Translations under genes and position numbers: made by a program
NCBI GenBank assembly: GCA_012513605.1
Contig: JAAZBV010000136.1
Coordinates: forward strand, 1-64,000
Length of the DNA: 64,000 nt
Direction of reading: 5' to 3'
From: Desulfatiglans sp.
GTDB taxonomy: Bacteria > Desulfobacterota > DSM-4660 > Desulfatiglandales > HGW-15
Notes under the pieces: generated by a model
What the model saw: the letters and a program-made list of their open reading frames with translations, nothing else
Told to the model about the DNA's origin: nothing
The model's database searches: none
Shown: positions 43,406-53,268 of the stretch, piece by piece
Numbering within the stretch: the first letter of the stretch is position 1
Layout of the letters: each line of letters begins with the position of its first letter

Positions 43406-44791
43406 ATGAACAGTATAGTAAACAGATGGAAATCCGAGGGCGGGTACAGGAATGTGCTTGTGCTTGCGGTTCCTTTGATCATAAGCACAGGGACAGTATC
43501 TGTGCTCCATTTTATCGACAGGATGTTCCTTACATGGTACTCGGCTGATGCAATTGCAGCATCAATGCCTGCAAGCATGGTGTCACAGGCCATCATGAGC
43601 TTTTTTTTAGGGGTGGCCGGGTATACAGGGGTTTTTGTTGCGCAGTACTATGGGGCTGCAAGATATAAACGTGTAGGGCCTGTTGTCTGGCAGGGCCTTT
43701 ATATCTCACTGGCAGGCGGTATAATTCTTTTAGCTTTCATACCCTTTGCGGAGGCGATATTTAACTTTTTCGGCCATGAAGAATCCATTCAAAGGGAGGA
43801 GGTTATCTATTTCAAAGTACTCTGTTTCAGCGGATTTCCTGCAGTGGCCTCTGCTGCAATATCAGGCTACTTTTCAGGCCGAGGAAGACCATGGCCTGTT
43901 ATGTGGGTAAACTGCATTGCAACTGTAATAAACCTGATTCTGGACTACGCCCTTATCTTTGGCAAATGGGGCTTCCCTGAATGGGGCATAAAGGGGGCCG
44001 GAATTGCTACTGTTGCAGCAAGCTTCAGCTCTCTCATAATCTTTCTTTTTCTTATGCAGACAGGTTCTCAAAACAGGCTTTATCATACCATGAAAGGTTT
44101 CAGGCCTGATAAAGAGCTGTTAGGAAGAATACTCAAGTTCGGCATACCGGCAGGGACCCAGTTTTTTCTGGATATGGCCAGCTTTACTGTATTTCTCCTT
44201 ATCCTTGGCAGGCTGGGTACAGTGAGTCTTGTGGCAAGCAATATTGCATTCAATATCAATTCCCTTGCATTTATGCCCATGATCGGGTGCGGTAATGCGG
44301 TTTCCATTCTTGTCGGACAGTTCCTTGGAAAAGGCAGGCCTGACCTTGCGGAAAAGAGCAGCTATTCAGGTTTTCACCTGACATTCATTTATATGTTATC
44401 CATCTCAATAGCCTATGTTGCAGTTCCCTGGCTCTTTATCGCCCCATTTGCGGCAAAGGCAGACCCCGCAACATTTGGGGAGATAGCAGATTTGAGCGTA
44501 ATACTGCTCAGGTTTGTGGCCATATACTCCATATTTGATACATTGAGCATAATATTCTCATCGGCTGTCAAGGGGGCAGGTGACACCAGGTTTGTAATGT
44601 ATATGACTGTTACCATAGGATGGCTTGTAATGGTGATCCCCACATATCTCTCTGTTGTTGTGTTAGGTTATGGGATCATGGCCTGCTGGATCTTTGCAAC
44701 CTTATGTGTGATAACCCTCGGTATAGGCTTTCTATTAAGATTTTTAAACGGCAAATGGAAGACAATGCTTGTAATTGAGAGGCCAAACTAG
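43406..44791 (+). CDS. MATE-family multidrug efflux transporter
   Basis: 461 residues from the ATG at 43406, the usual MATE length; an in-frame ATG at 43190 would add 72 hydrophilic residues encoded by repeat sequence and is rejected. Twelve membrane segments in two halves; MATE motifs are VLVLAVPLIISTGTVSVLHFIDRMFL, ADAIAASMPASMVSQAI, NLILDYALIFGKWGFPEWGIKGAG-type (seen as LILDYALIFG and GIKGAGIATVAA) and VLLRFVAIYSIFDTLSIIFS with KGAGDTRFVMY. It exports cationic compounds by Na+ or H+ antiport. Not obviously linked to its neighbours. Confidence 0.93.
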   Translation: MNSIVNRWKSEGGYRNVLVLAVPLIISTGTVSVLHFIDRMFLTWYSADAIAASMPASMVSQAIMSFFLGVAGYTGVFVAQYYGAARYKRVGPVVWQGLYISLAGGIILLAFIPFAEAIFNFFGHEESIQREEVIYFKVLCFSGFPAVASAAISGYFSGRGRPWPVMWVNCIATVINLILDYALIFGKWGFPEWGIKGAGIATVAASFSSLIIFLFLMQTGSQNRLYHTMKGFRPDKELLGRILKFGIPAGTQFFLDMASFTVFLLILGRLGTVSLVASNIAFNINSLAFMPMIGCGNAVSILVGQFLGKGRPDLAEKSSYSGFHLTFIYMLSISIAYVAVPWLFIAPFAAKADPATFGEIADLSVILLRFVAIYSIFDTLSIIFSSAVKGAGDTRFVMYMTVTIGWLVMVIPTYLSVVVLGYGIMACWIFATLCVITLGIGFLLRFLNGKWKTMLVIERPN

Positions 44792-44827
44792 CGAATCCGC
44801 AGTATAGCGGATTCGCACTTTTTTCTA
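44791..44827. terminator. Bidirectional terminator between MATE and PiT genes
   Basis: Perfect 10-bp stem GCGAATCCGC (44791-44800) / GCGGATTCGC (44807-44816), 6-nt loop, then ACTTTTTTCT. The stem begins in the MATE stop codon. The two genes converge here. Confidence 0.9.
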
Positions 44828-47101
44828 ATGGCTATCTAGCCGTGGATATGATTTAGCAAGATTATTATCAAGCTTAAAGGATTCATTCAGTATTTCAAGC
44901 AGTTTTATATTCTGCCTTACAATCATCAAACAGTCGCCTACAATTGCAAAAAATAGAATGCTCAGCCTTGTTTTTGAAGAATTATCCTGTATCCTTCTGG
45001 TCTGTTCAATGTTTACCCTTTCAGTTATTTGATTAAGCTTGTTATACTCTTCAACAATACTCTGATATTCACTGATATCCTTATTGCTGAAGGCAGTTTC
45101 CACCTTCATAAGCACATCCATCACTATATCCTTGATCTCCATAAGTTCATCAATCTGTACTCCAAGCAGCCCTTTATGCTTGTTTGCAACATGGATATAT
45201 GACCTCAAAACAATGTCCCTGAAGCCGTCAGATAACTTCTGGAGGATACGGATCAGCCTGGCATATTTATTGGAGAGCTTCTGATCCTCCTTATGCTGAA
45301 GCCTCAATACCTTGAAGACATTGGCCATAATGATGTTAACCCACACCTGGTGTTTTTTTACCATTTTTCTCTGGATGTTCAATGTGCTTACATCCTGCAT
45401 AAAAAGGGCATCAGATGCAGCATCAAAACATTTTCGAAACTCAGCGATAAGCACGGCAAGGTGATCAAAGGTTGTTGAGATGGCAACCATTGGATCAGAG
45501 ATCCTTTTGAGATTCAGTATCTCTGTTTCAATAATTTCCTTTGCCCGAGTCTTATGCCTCTTGTGATTGCGGTAAATAACCAATATGGATACAACAAAGA
45601 GAAGAGTGATCCCTAAAATCTCCAGCGATGCAATTATGTAGCAGAACAGGAATGCAAATATAAAGGCAACCAGGGCGGTCATAAACCATCCGCCTATTAC
45701 TGTCAGCACCCCTGTTACCCGGAAAACAGCGCTTTCTCTTCCCCATGCCTGATCAGCAAATGAGGTTCCCATAGCAACCATAAAGGTTACATATGTGGTT
45801 GAAAGGGGAAGTTTAAGCGATGTCGCATATGCTATGAGGGCGCTGGAGACCATAAGATTTACTGAGGCACGCAGCATGTCGAATTGAGGTCTTCTGTCAA
45901 GATCAGGGGACCTCTTTCTTGTTGACGGGTCTAATCTGTTGTTAACGATCTCCTTTACCCTTTCAGGTATAAAGCAGCAGAGGTTGTTAAAAAGCGCATC
46001 GGTCATACTCACAATCTTTCTTGAGATCCACATGGATTCAAAAAGTTCTGTCCCTTCATCCTGCTGCCCCAGGCTTATCTCTGTACGTGTAACAGTGCGC
46101 CCTTTTTTTGAAAACCAGAGTGTAAATACCATTATTATACCTGACAGCATCAGGAGCATTCCCTGGGTATGCACCTTGTCACTTAACGCGCCCATCATCT
46201 GAGTCATCGGGTTTCCTGACGCAAGAGCTACCTGATATGCATTAAGACCGGCCAGTGGAACCCCTATAAAATTGACAAGGTCGTTGGATGCAAATGCCAT
46301 TGCAAGGGCAAAGGTACCGGCAAGGACAATTATCTTTAATATCTTAACCCTGAATAATATCAGGGCCTGGAATATTATTGCGGAGCAGAAAAAAATATAG
46401 GTCATCAGCCTGAATGTGTGCCCTTTAATCCAGAAAGCCATCTCAGGGGTTATAAAGGTTGCCCCTTTTACCCCGTTAATCAGCATGAAGTAGATGATTA
46501 GCACCATAGCAAGACCGCCCCACAGGGCGCCGTATCGCCTGATTTTTTTCTCATAGTTAAAGGTAAATATAAGGCGGGTTATAAACTGAATGACTGAACC
46601 GAAAAAGAAGGCGACAATAATCGATAAAAGTATACCGAATATGATCACCATTGCCTTTGATGTGTTTATATATGAAATAACATCTACAAAACTGGCTCCG
46701 GAATCCACCACCTTTATAACGGCCATTGCAACCGCTGCACCCAGCAGGTCAAAAACAATAGAAACAGTTGTTGATGTTGGAAGGCCATAGGTATTAAATA
46801 CATCAAGGAGCAGTATATCAGTGAACATAACCGCAAGAAAGATAGTGATCAGTTCAGGCATGGTAAAAAACTGAGGATGAAAAATACCCTTTCTTGCCAC
46901 CTCCATCATGCCTCCTGATGCAGCCACACCGGTCAGGATACCAATACTGGCAATAATAAGTATTACGAAAAATGGGGCGGCCTTTGAACCTATAGCCGAA
47001 TTTAAAAAATTAACCGCATCATTTGCCACGCCAACTATCAGGTCGAAAACAGCAAAGAGCAGTAAAATACCGACAAATATATATATTACTTCTATTCCCA
47101 T
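44825..47101 (-). CDS. PiT-family phosphate transporter with PhoU-like C-terminal domain
   Basis: 758 residues. PiT signatures occur in both inverted halves: VGVANDAVNFLNSAIGSKA (about residues 23-41) and ASNDLVNFIGVPLAGLNAYQ (about 275-294), plus GLPTSTTVSIVFDLLGA and LPLSTTYVTFMVAMGTSFAD. After about ten to twelve membrane helices, residues from about 540 form a soluble all-helical domain with PhoU-like features (VEEYNKLNQITERVNIEQTRR). The fused form is known in Bacteroidetes and deltaproteobacteria. It imports phosphate with H+ or Na+. A good ribosome binding site (AAAGGTG) precedes the ATG. Confidence 0.92.
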   Translation of the reverse strand: MGIEVIYIFVGILLLFAVFDLIVGVANDAVNFLNSAIGSKAAPFFVILIIASIGILTGVAASGGMMEVARKGIFHPQFFTMPELITIFLAVMFTDILLLDVFNTYGLPTSTTVSIVFDLLGAAVAMAVIKVVDSGASFVDVISYINTSKAMVIIFGILLSIIVAFFFGSVIQFITRLIFTFNYEKKIRRYGALWGGLAMVLIIYFMLINGVKGATFITPEMAFWIKGHTFRLMTYIFFCSAIIFQALILFRVKILKIIVLAGTFALAMAFASNDLVNFIGVPLAGLNAYQVALASGNPMTQMMGALSDKVHTQGMLLMLSGIIMVFTLWFSKKGRTVTRTEISLGQQDEGTELFESMWISRKIVSMTDALFNNLCCFIPERVKEIVNNRLDPSTRKRSPDLDRRPQFDMLRASVNLMVSSALIAYATSLKLPLSTTYVTFMVAMGTSFADQAWGRESAVFRVTGVLTVIGGWFMTALVAFIFAFLFCYIIASLEILGITLLFVVSILVIYRNHKRHKTRAKEIIETEILNLKRISDPMVAISTTFDHLAVLIAEFRKCFDAASDALFMQDVSTLNIQRKMVKKHQVWVNIIMANVFKVLRLQHKEDQKLSNKYARLIRILQKLSDGFRDIVLRSYIHVANKHKGLLGVQIDELMEIKDIVMDVLMKVETAFSNKDISEYQSIVEEYNKLNQITERVNIEQTRRIQDNSSKTRLSILFFAIVGDCLMIVRQNIKLLEILNESFKLDNNLAKSYPRLDSH

Positions 47102-47267
47102 AGAAATACACCTTTCTAACTATCTGTTATCATTCAAAATATATTTTTCATTAATATTTAATTAACAATTTGTGAATACTATTTTAACCGGGTGTTTCAG
47201 TCAACCCTAAACAGAAACCTAACACAATTCTAACAATTGGCTCATAATGCAGATTTTTAATGGTATG

Positions 47268-47311
47268 AGAGAAAAAGATGCGATATCAGTTATGAAAAAG
47301 ATATCGCATCT
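47268..47311 (-). terminator. Terminator of the acyl-CoA operon
   Basis: On the minus strand AGATGCGATATC (plus 47300-47311) pairs perfectly over 12 bp with GATATCGCATCT (plus 47276-47287) around a 12-nt loop and is followed by TTTTTCTC. It lies about 10 bp after the stop of the BioD-like gene. Confidence 0.9.
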
Positions 47312-47320
47312 GCGGGACAA

Positions 47321-48388
47321 TTAATCCAACAAATCATTGATTCGCGTATGTTTTTCGATTAGATGAGCCAGTAAATTCAGTTTCACATCATTATCCTTTG
47401 TAAGAAGCGCCTCCATATCATCCACCTTCTTTACTGTCTGGAATGTATCCATAGAGACAAGCAACAATGGCACTTTACGCTCCATGACCTTTGAAATGAC
47501 ATGCTGTGGTGGCATAATGTCATTAGTAATTATAATACAGGCCGTATCACGCTCCAGAGCTGCAAGGATCATGTCACTCCTGTCCCCCCCTGTGATCACG
47601 AGCTGATCTTCCCTGTTCAGTGAAGGCAGCGTAAAAAGGGGATTTTTATGAGGTTCGCTTGTTGACATAGCTCCGACTATAAAATTTTTAACTATATTTT
47701 TTAAATTCTCTTCACCGGCAAGCACCTTTGCCAGTAATTTTTCAGCAAGAAAATCGACAGTGAAATAGGTCAGTTGCTCTTTGTATGGAATAAGCCCCAG
47801 TATCTCTATACCCATTTTTTTAATCTCAGGCACAAATATTTCTTCAAACTCATCTATTTCATGTACCTTATTTATTATTATTCCGCCGAAATTCTCGCCT
47901 TTTACATCCAGATACTTATCTATGAACTTTATATCATCAAGTATAGTATCCCTGTTGCCGCTTAATACCATTACAAGTTTTGCATCCAGATATTTTGCTA
48001 CTGAGATGGAATCGAGATTCTCCCATGCCCCGAAAAAGAGATCCCTGCCTCCTTCTGAAAAAAGGATATCATTGCCGGTGCCAATCTCTTTTACCATATC
48101 AAAAAGCGCCTTTTTAATGCCCTCTTCATCATACATATATCTTATTTTTGACTGGTCAAAACCCAGGGTTATCTTTTCAAACCGGGACTCCAGCTCCCCT
48201 TCGCGCCCCAAAAGTTTTACAATAAGGCTGGCATCATAATCCCAGCTTTTTTTCCTGCGATAGATGAGCCTGTCACCAAGAGGTTTGATATATGCAAACT
48301 TTTTATCCTTTATCAAAGAAATAATACCGGCAATAATGCTCGTTTTTCCGGCTCCGTCTCTCATTGAAGATATCACTATCTTTTTCAT
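47321..48388 (-). CDS. BioD-like P-loop protein with DRTGG domain
   Basis: 355 residues. N-terminal dethiobiotin-synthetase-like P-loop domain: SSMRDGAGKTSIIAGI (Walker A, about residues 7-22), FAYIKPLGDR, LFSEGGRDL and IIINKVHE. The C-terminal half has the DRTGG signature (LVITGGDRSDMILAALE, about 268-284). The same two domains form the N-terminal part of large phosphotransacetylases, without their catalytic domain here, so a regulatory or nucleotide-sensing role in acetyl-CoA metabolism is inferred. The start overlaps the stop of the upstream acyl-CoA synthetase by 4 bp (ATGA). Confidence 0.85.
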   Translation of the reverse strand: MKKIVISSMRDGAGKTSIIAGIISLIKDKKFAYIKPLGDRLIYRRKKSWDYDASLIVKLLGREGELESRFEKITLGFDQSKIRYMYDEEGIKKALFDMVKEIGTGNDILFSEGGRDLFFGAWENLDSISVAKYLDAKLVMVLSGNRDTILDDIKFIDKYLDVKGENFGGIIINKVHEIDEFEEIFVPEIKKMGIEILGLIPYKEQLTYFTVDFLAEKLLAKVLAGEENLKNIVKNFIVGAMSTSEPHKNPLFTLPSLNREDQLVITGGDRSDMILAALERDTACIIITNDIMPPQHVISKVMERKVPLLLVSMDTFQTVKKVDDMEALLTKDNDVKLNLLAHLIEKHTRINDLLD

Positions 48389-50520
48389 CTGTTCTCCTCC
48401 TTTGGTTTTGCAATCAAGATCCTTGCGTCTACAGCTTTTAGTCCGCTTTTATCTGTATAAACTACAACCGGATTAATTTCTATATCAGTTATTCTGTCAC
48501 ATTTTTTAATAATAGAGCTTATTTTTATAATTGTATCGATCACAGAATCGATATCCTTCTTTTCTTCACCCCGTGCGCCTAAAAGCAGCGGGTATGACCT
48601 GATATCTTCAAGCATAGAGAGGGCAATGCCGCGATTCATGGGCATTGTCCTGAAGGATACATCCTTCATTACCTCAACATATATTCCTCCTAGCCCGCAC
48701 ATAATAACAGGGCCGAATGAAGGATCTCTTCTGGCCCCTATTATAAGCTCAGTCCCCTTCTTCACCATTTCACATACTTCAATGCCTTCAATAACAGCAT
48801 TGGGGTTATATGCCTTGCATTTATGCACTATAGCTTCGTAGGCATTAATAACCTCTTTCCTGTTCTCAAGGTTAAGTATTACCCCGCCTACATCGCTTTT
48901 ATGAAGGATATCCTTTGAGACAACCTTCATAACAACCGGGTAACCTATCTCTTCAGCAAATTGTACAGCTTCATTAATGTTCCTGGCAATTTTACTTAAG
49001 GGTATTCGGATATCGGCTGCCTCCATAACGGCTGCCCCTTCATTTGCCAGAAGGAAAGACCTGTTGTTCTTCAGGGCATTGTCAATTATCCTGTTTATGG
49101 CATCTGTGTTGATTTCATATTCTTCTGATGCAAGGGAAATCTGGTCCAGGTATTTATAGTACTGATTATATGCCCCGATACATGAAACCGCCTGCTGCAC
49201 CTCATTGAACAGAGGAATGCTTGTAGTCTTAAGAGATGCGATAGTGGATTCCACCTGATCACCGCCGACAAGGGCATATGTTACAGGCTTACCAGCCTTC
49301 ATATGCTTTGAGTGTGTTGAAACAAGCATACTCTCAAGATTTGCAGAATCGAATGTCGCTGTTTCGCAGTAGAGGGCAATTGTTGAGTCTATCTCTTTTG
49401 ATTCTGCCGATGCGGTAAGGGCTGACTCATAATCTACTGCAGCTGCGCCTCCCGTGATATCAACCGGGTTTTTTGTAGAGCCGAATGAGGGGGTTACCGG
49501 TTCAAAAATCTTTTGTAAAAGCGGCTGATCATCACAAAGATCAACCCCGTATTTTTCACACGCGTCTGTTGCAAGAACCCCTATTCCTCCGCCGTTTGTA
49601 ACGATTACACTGTTATACCCTCTGGGCGCTGGGCTTGATGAAAAAAACTTACACCAGTTAAAGGCCTCCTCAACGCTTTCAGCACGAACCACTCCGCACT
49701 GCTTCATTATGGCGTCAAATATTTCATCTGATCCGGCAAGGGAACCGGTATGAGATGCAGCCGCACGTGCCCCTCTTTCAGATCTTCCTGATTTTATAAC
49801 AATTACCGGTTTTTTGATAACTGCTCTTCTCAGGCTGCTGATAAGCCTCTCTCCTTTTTTGACACCCTCCATGTATATCAGGATTACCTTTGTGTCATCA
49901 TGGTCAATTATATACTCAAGCAGGTCTGACTCATCCACATCGCATTTATTGCCTATTGAAATAATAGATGAAAGACCGATCCCGGAAACCGCTGTTTTAC
50001 CGATCATGGCGATCCCGAGCGCTCCGCTCTGCGTAAGAATCGAAACATGACCGGGGATTATACTGCTTGCAGAAAAGGTACAGTTAAGGGATACAGAAGA
50101 GGAGTATAGCCCGAACATGTTAGGCCCTACCACTCTCATACCGACCTTTTTCGCAATCTCAGATATCTCCTTTTCCTCCCTGTCATTTCCTATCTCGGAA
50201 AAACCTGAAGAAATTATCTGTACATATTTCACCTTTTTTTCAGCGCATTTTTTAATCGCATTTACTACAAGATTTGCGGGGATCACGATCGATGCACAGT
50301 CCACCTCTTCTTTTATGTCAAGGATATCTGTGTATACCTGATGGCCGTCAATAGTGCCTCCCTTTGGGCTTACTGGATAAACCCTGCCCTTGTACCCGCC
50401 GGAAATAATATTATTAAAAACGCTGTAACCTATCTTTTTCTTATCCTGTGATGCACCTATGACAGCAATGCTCCCAGGTTCGAACAGGTATTTTATATCG
50501 TGTTTGTTTTCATTACCCAT
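48385..50520 (-). CDS. ADP-forming acetate-CoA ligase (fused alpha/beta)
   Basis: 711 residues from the ATG at 50520, chosen over a TTG 15 bases upstream since GGAG lies 9 nt before this ATG. CoA-binding domain at the start (EPGSIAVIGASQDKKKIGYSVF), succinyl-CoA-ligase-like domains with the putative phospho-His in AAASHTGSLAGSDEIFDA (about residue 255), and a C-terminal ATP-grasp domain (FAEEIGYPVVMKVVSKDILHKSDVGG). It interconverts acyl-CoA, ADP and Pi with acid, CoA and ATP. Retention of the His suggests an active enzyme, unlike the related non-catalytic part of the acetyltransferase PatZ. It overlaps the upstream CoA-transferase gene by 8 bp. Confidence 0.92.
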   Translation of the reverse strand: MGNENKHDIKYLFEPGSIAVIGASQDKKKIGYSVFNNIISGGYKGRVYPVSPKGGTIDGHQVYTDILDIKEEVDCASIVIPANLVVNAIKKCAEKKVKYVQIISSGFSEIGNDREEKEISEIAKKVGMRVVGPNMFGLYSSSVSLNCTFSASSIIPGHVSILTQSGALGIAMIGKTAVSGIGLSSIISIGNKCDVDESDLLEYIIDHDDTKVILIYMEGVKKGERLISSLRRAVIKKPVIVIKSGRSERGARAAASHTGSLAGSDEIFDAIMKQCGVVRAESVEEAFNWCKFFSSSPAPRGYNSVIVTNGGGIGVLATDACEKYGVDLCDDQPLLQKIFEPVTPSFGSTKNPVDITGGAAAVDYESALTASAESKEIDSTIALYCETATFDSANLESMLVSTHSKHMKAGKPVTYALVGGDQVESTIASLKTTSIPLFNEVQQAVSCIGAYNQYYKYLDQISLASEEYEINTDAINRIIDNALKNNRSFLLANEGAAVMEAADIRIPLSKIARNINEAVQFAEEIGYPVVMKVVSKDILHKSDVGGVILNLENRKEVINAYEAIVHKCKAYNPNAVIEGIEVCEMVKKGTELIIGARRDPSFGPVIMCGLGGIYVEVMKDVSFRTMPMNRGIALSMLEDIRSYPLLLGARGEEKKDIDSVIDTIIKISSIIKKCDRITDIEINPVVVYTDKSGLKAVDARILIAKPKEENR

Positions 50521-52405
50521 TATTTTGCTCTCCAAATCTCATTATAAGCCTGTATGCCCCCTCTTCAAGTTTCCGGTGAATATCAAATCCCATTTTGTTA
50601 AATACGCGAAGCATGGGTTGATTCTCAAGAAGGACCTCGGCCATGAATCCATGAAGCCCTTCCTTTTTTGCGATAATGGTAAGATAGGACAGAAGCGCTG
50701 TGCCTATCCCCATGTTCTGATAGTCATCTCTTACTGCAAATGCCACTTCAGCAAAAAGTGTATTTTCATCTTTAGATATCTGCCCCATACCCACAACTAT
50801 CTCATTCTCTTTATCCTTAATTACAGCAAGTATTACCAGCTCTTTGGTATAATCTATTACTACAAAATCCTGCCTGATGGAATGAGGCACATCCATCCTG
50901 AAGGACATAAACCTTCTCTGCAGGCTCTGATTCGAAAGAGAATAGAAAAAATCCTTGACCAGGCTCTCATCATTAATCCTGACAGGCCTGAAAAGCAGCT
51001 GAATACCCCCCTTTATTGTCTTGTATTCCTCCAGGTATTCCGGGTATTCCGCGCTTTTACCTGGGATAAATGCCTGGTCTTTGTAGATTATATTCAGTCT
51101 TTTGGCCTCTTTTATAAGCCATTCCCTGTACTTTGGGTGAGCTATTGCTATGAGGTCCATTGCACGTTCACGGATATTTTTGCCATGCAGGTAGGCTATG
51201 CCGTATTCTGTAACCACGTAAAAGATATCTCCCCTGTTCATCGTGACACCGGTCCCGGTCTCAAGATGCGGCACAATACGTGAGACCTCTCCATTCCTGG
51301 CTGTTGATTCGATTGCAAGGATTGTTTTACCACCAGGGGCGAGCAATGCACCGCGCATGAAATCAGCGCTGCCGCCTATCCCGCTATAAAACTTGCCTCC
51401 TACAGATTCAACACTGGCCTGCCCTGTAAGATCAATCTGCAAGGCAGAATTAATAGCAGTCATGTTATGTATGCGTGATATAACCAGAGGGTTATTTGTA
51501 TAATCTATTGTCCTGAAATCCATTTCAGGGTTGTCATCAATGTACTGGTAGGTCTTCTGTGTACCCATACAGAAAGAGGCGACCGTGCGGCCTCTGTCTA
51601 TTGTTTTTTTAGAATTGTTAATTACACCAAGCTTGATCAGCTCAACAACCGCATCTGTAAGGAGTTCTGTGTGTATTCCTAAGTTTTTCTTATCCTTCAG
51701 ATTCTCAAGAATCGCATTAGGAAGGCTTCCATAACCGATCTGGATCGTGTCACCATCATTCACTATTTTTGATACATACTTTCCGGCCTGCCTTGCTATG
51801 TCGCCCGGCACTACCGGTTTATATTCGAGCAGGGGTTCATCATACCTGATAACATAATGCATATCCTTTAAATTAACGAATGTATTTCCGTGCACACGCG
51901 GCATGTTTGCATTCATCTGGGCGATTATGAGACTGGAATTTTCTACGGCTGCCTTACAGATATCAACGCTTATACCCAGGCTCACATTTCCATTCCTGTC
52001 AGGGAGAGAGGTCTGGATAAGTGTAACATCAAACCTGATATACTTTTTATGTATCAGATCTGGTACACGTGAAAGAAAAATCGGGGTATAATCCGCAAGC
52101 CCTTTATTTATAGAGTCCCTTGATTTATCGCTTATAAAAAAGGAGTTATGCCTGAAATTGTAATTGAATTTCTCTTCAGTATATACATTTACACCGAGGG
52201 TCCACACCTGGAACAATTCTGCATCCGCAAATGCCTTTGGATGCGATTCAACATATCTTACAAGCTCATTTACCAGAAACACAGGTTCACCGCAACCGGT
52301 GCTTACAAATATTTTATCTCCCCTGCCTATATCCTTAAAGATTTCATCCTTGGAAACAAACTTTTCCGGATAAGTTTTTTCCCACTCTGATACAAAAGAA
52401 TCCAT
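50513..52405 (-). CDS. Acetyl-CoA hydrolase/CoA-transferase fused to a GNAT acetyltransferase
   Basis: 630 residues. Residues about 1-440 are a 4-hydroxybutyrate/acetate CoA-transferase-type domain: VFVSTGCGEPV-like start (KIFVSTGCGEPVFL), IQTSLPDRNGNVSLGISVD, GDTIQIGYGSLPNAIL, TGQASVESVGGKFYSGIGG and VTEYGIAYLHGKNIRERA; the catalytic Glu is expected in the VTEYGIA segment or nearby. From about 467 on there is a GNAT N-acetyltransferase domain (RPVRINDESLVKDFF) with acetyl-CoA loop YQNMGIGTALLSYL (Q-x-x-G-x-G). The fusion brings CoA transfer and protein or small-molecule acetylation together. First gene of the three-gene operon. Confidence 0.92.
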   Translation of the reverse strand: MDSFVSEWEKTYPEKFVSKDEIFKDIGRGDKIFVSTGCGEPVFLVNELVRYVESHPKAFADAELFQVWTLGVNVYTEEKFNYNFRHNSFFISDKSRDSINKGLADYTPIFLSRVPDLIHKKYIRFDVTLIQTSLPDRNGNVSLGISVDICKAAVENSSLIIAQMNANMPRVHGNTFVNLKDMHYVIRYDEPLLEYKPVVPGDIARQAGKYVSKIVNDGDTIQIGYGSLPNAILENLKDKKNLGIHTELLTDAVVELIKLGVINNSKKTIDRGRTVASFCMGTQKTYQYIDDNPEMDFRTIDYTNNPLVISRIHNMTAINSALQIDLTGQASVESVGGKFYSGIGGSADFMRGALLAPGGKTILAIESTARNGEVSRIVPHLETGTGVTMNRGDIFYVVTEYGIAYLHGKNIRERAMDLIAIAHPKYREWLIKEAKRLNIIYKDQAFIPGKSAEYPEYLEEYKTIKGGIQLLFRPVRINDESLVKDFFYSLSNQSLQRRFMSFRMDVPHSIRQDFVVIDYTKELVILAVIKDKENEIVVGMGQISKDENTLFAEVAFAVRDDYQNMGIGTALLSYLTIIAKKEGLHGFMAEVLLENQPMLRVFNKMGFDIHRKLEEGAYRLIMRFGEQNNG

Positions 52406-52692
52406 TTATAAAATCCTGATTTTAAGTCAATTCAAAAGGTCGTTAGTAACTATATAATATTTTCACATTAAAACAATAAAAAATTAAATTATATATCTTT
52501 AGAAAGCGATAAATTCTGGATAAAGCTTTTCACCTCTAATTGAGAAACTCACAGGTAATATTTTTTTAACCATAATCAGGTATTAGATGACTCAATAATT
52601 CAAATATGGTAGATAAGCCATTTTAATATCTTTATTTTGAGTATATTCCATAAAACTGAATCGTTACATTAATACTGTAATCTGTTAAACAT

Positions 52693-53235
52693 ATGAATTA
52701 TTACGAACTGTTTGAAATAGATCAAAAAGCAGAGCCTGATGAGATAAAGCGTGCATACAGGCAAAAGCTCATGGAGTGGCACCCTGACAAAAACCCCCAC
52801 CGCAGGGATCAGGCTGAGGAGATGACAAAGACCCTTAATACTGCCTATGATGTTCTGTCAGATACAAGACAGCGGGTTCATTATGACAGGATCCTGCGTT
52901 ATTCAAAGGGTAAAGAGTTTGGCCAGTATGTAAATGATGATATCTTTGGCGATAAAATCAGGAGGTCATCAGGTACAATAAAAGAGATACTGAATGATGT
53001 AAAGGATCTCTATTTTATGACAAGGGATTCCTATAAAGGCAAGTACAGGCTGCACCCTGTTAATATGGGTATAATTGCAGGGGGGCTGCTCTATTTTATT
53101 ATACCGACAGACTTTATCCCTGATTTTATACCCTTTTTGGGGCTTCTGGATGATGTTGCAATACTTACAACCATTATTAAATCCATGCAGGGAGAACTGC
53201 ATAAATACAGAAACCGGGTTAAGCAATCACAATAA
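52693..53235 (+). CDS. J-domain protein with C-terminal DUF1232
   Basis: 180 residues. Residues 1-66 are a J domain (YYELFEIDQKAEPDEIKRAY) with the HPD motif in WHPDKNP (about 29-35) that stimulates DnaK. Residues about 115-165 carry the DUF1232 motif YFIIPTDFIPDFIPFLGLLD, a short membrane-associated region with one or two hydrophobic segments. The combination would recruit Hsp70 to the membrane (inference). The start is an ATG at 52693 with weak ribosome binding signal. ettA follows after 33 bp. Confidence 0.88.
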   Translation: MNYYELFEIDQKAEPDEIKRAYRQKLMEWHPDKNPHRRDQAEEMTKTLNTAYDVLSDTRQRVHYDRILRYSKGKEFGQYVNDDIFGDKIRRSSGTIKEILNDVKDLYFMTRDSYKGKYRLHPVNMGIIAGGLLYFIIPTDFIPDFIPFLGLLDDVAILTTIIKSMQGELHKYRNRVKQSQ

Positions 53236-53268
53236 ATGATTTCATGTTTAAGGAGGGAATAAATATAC

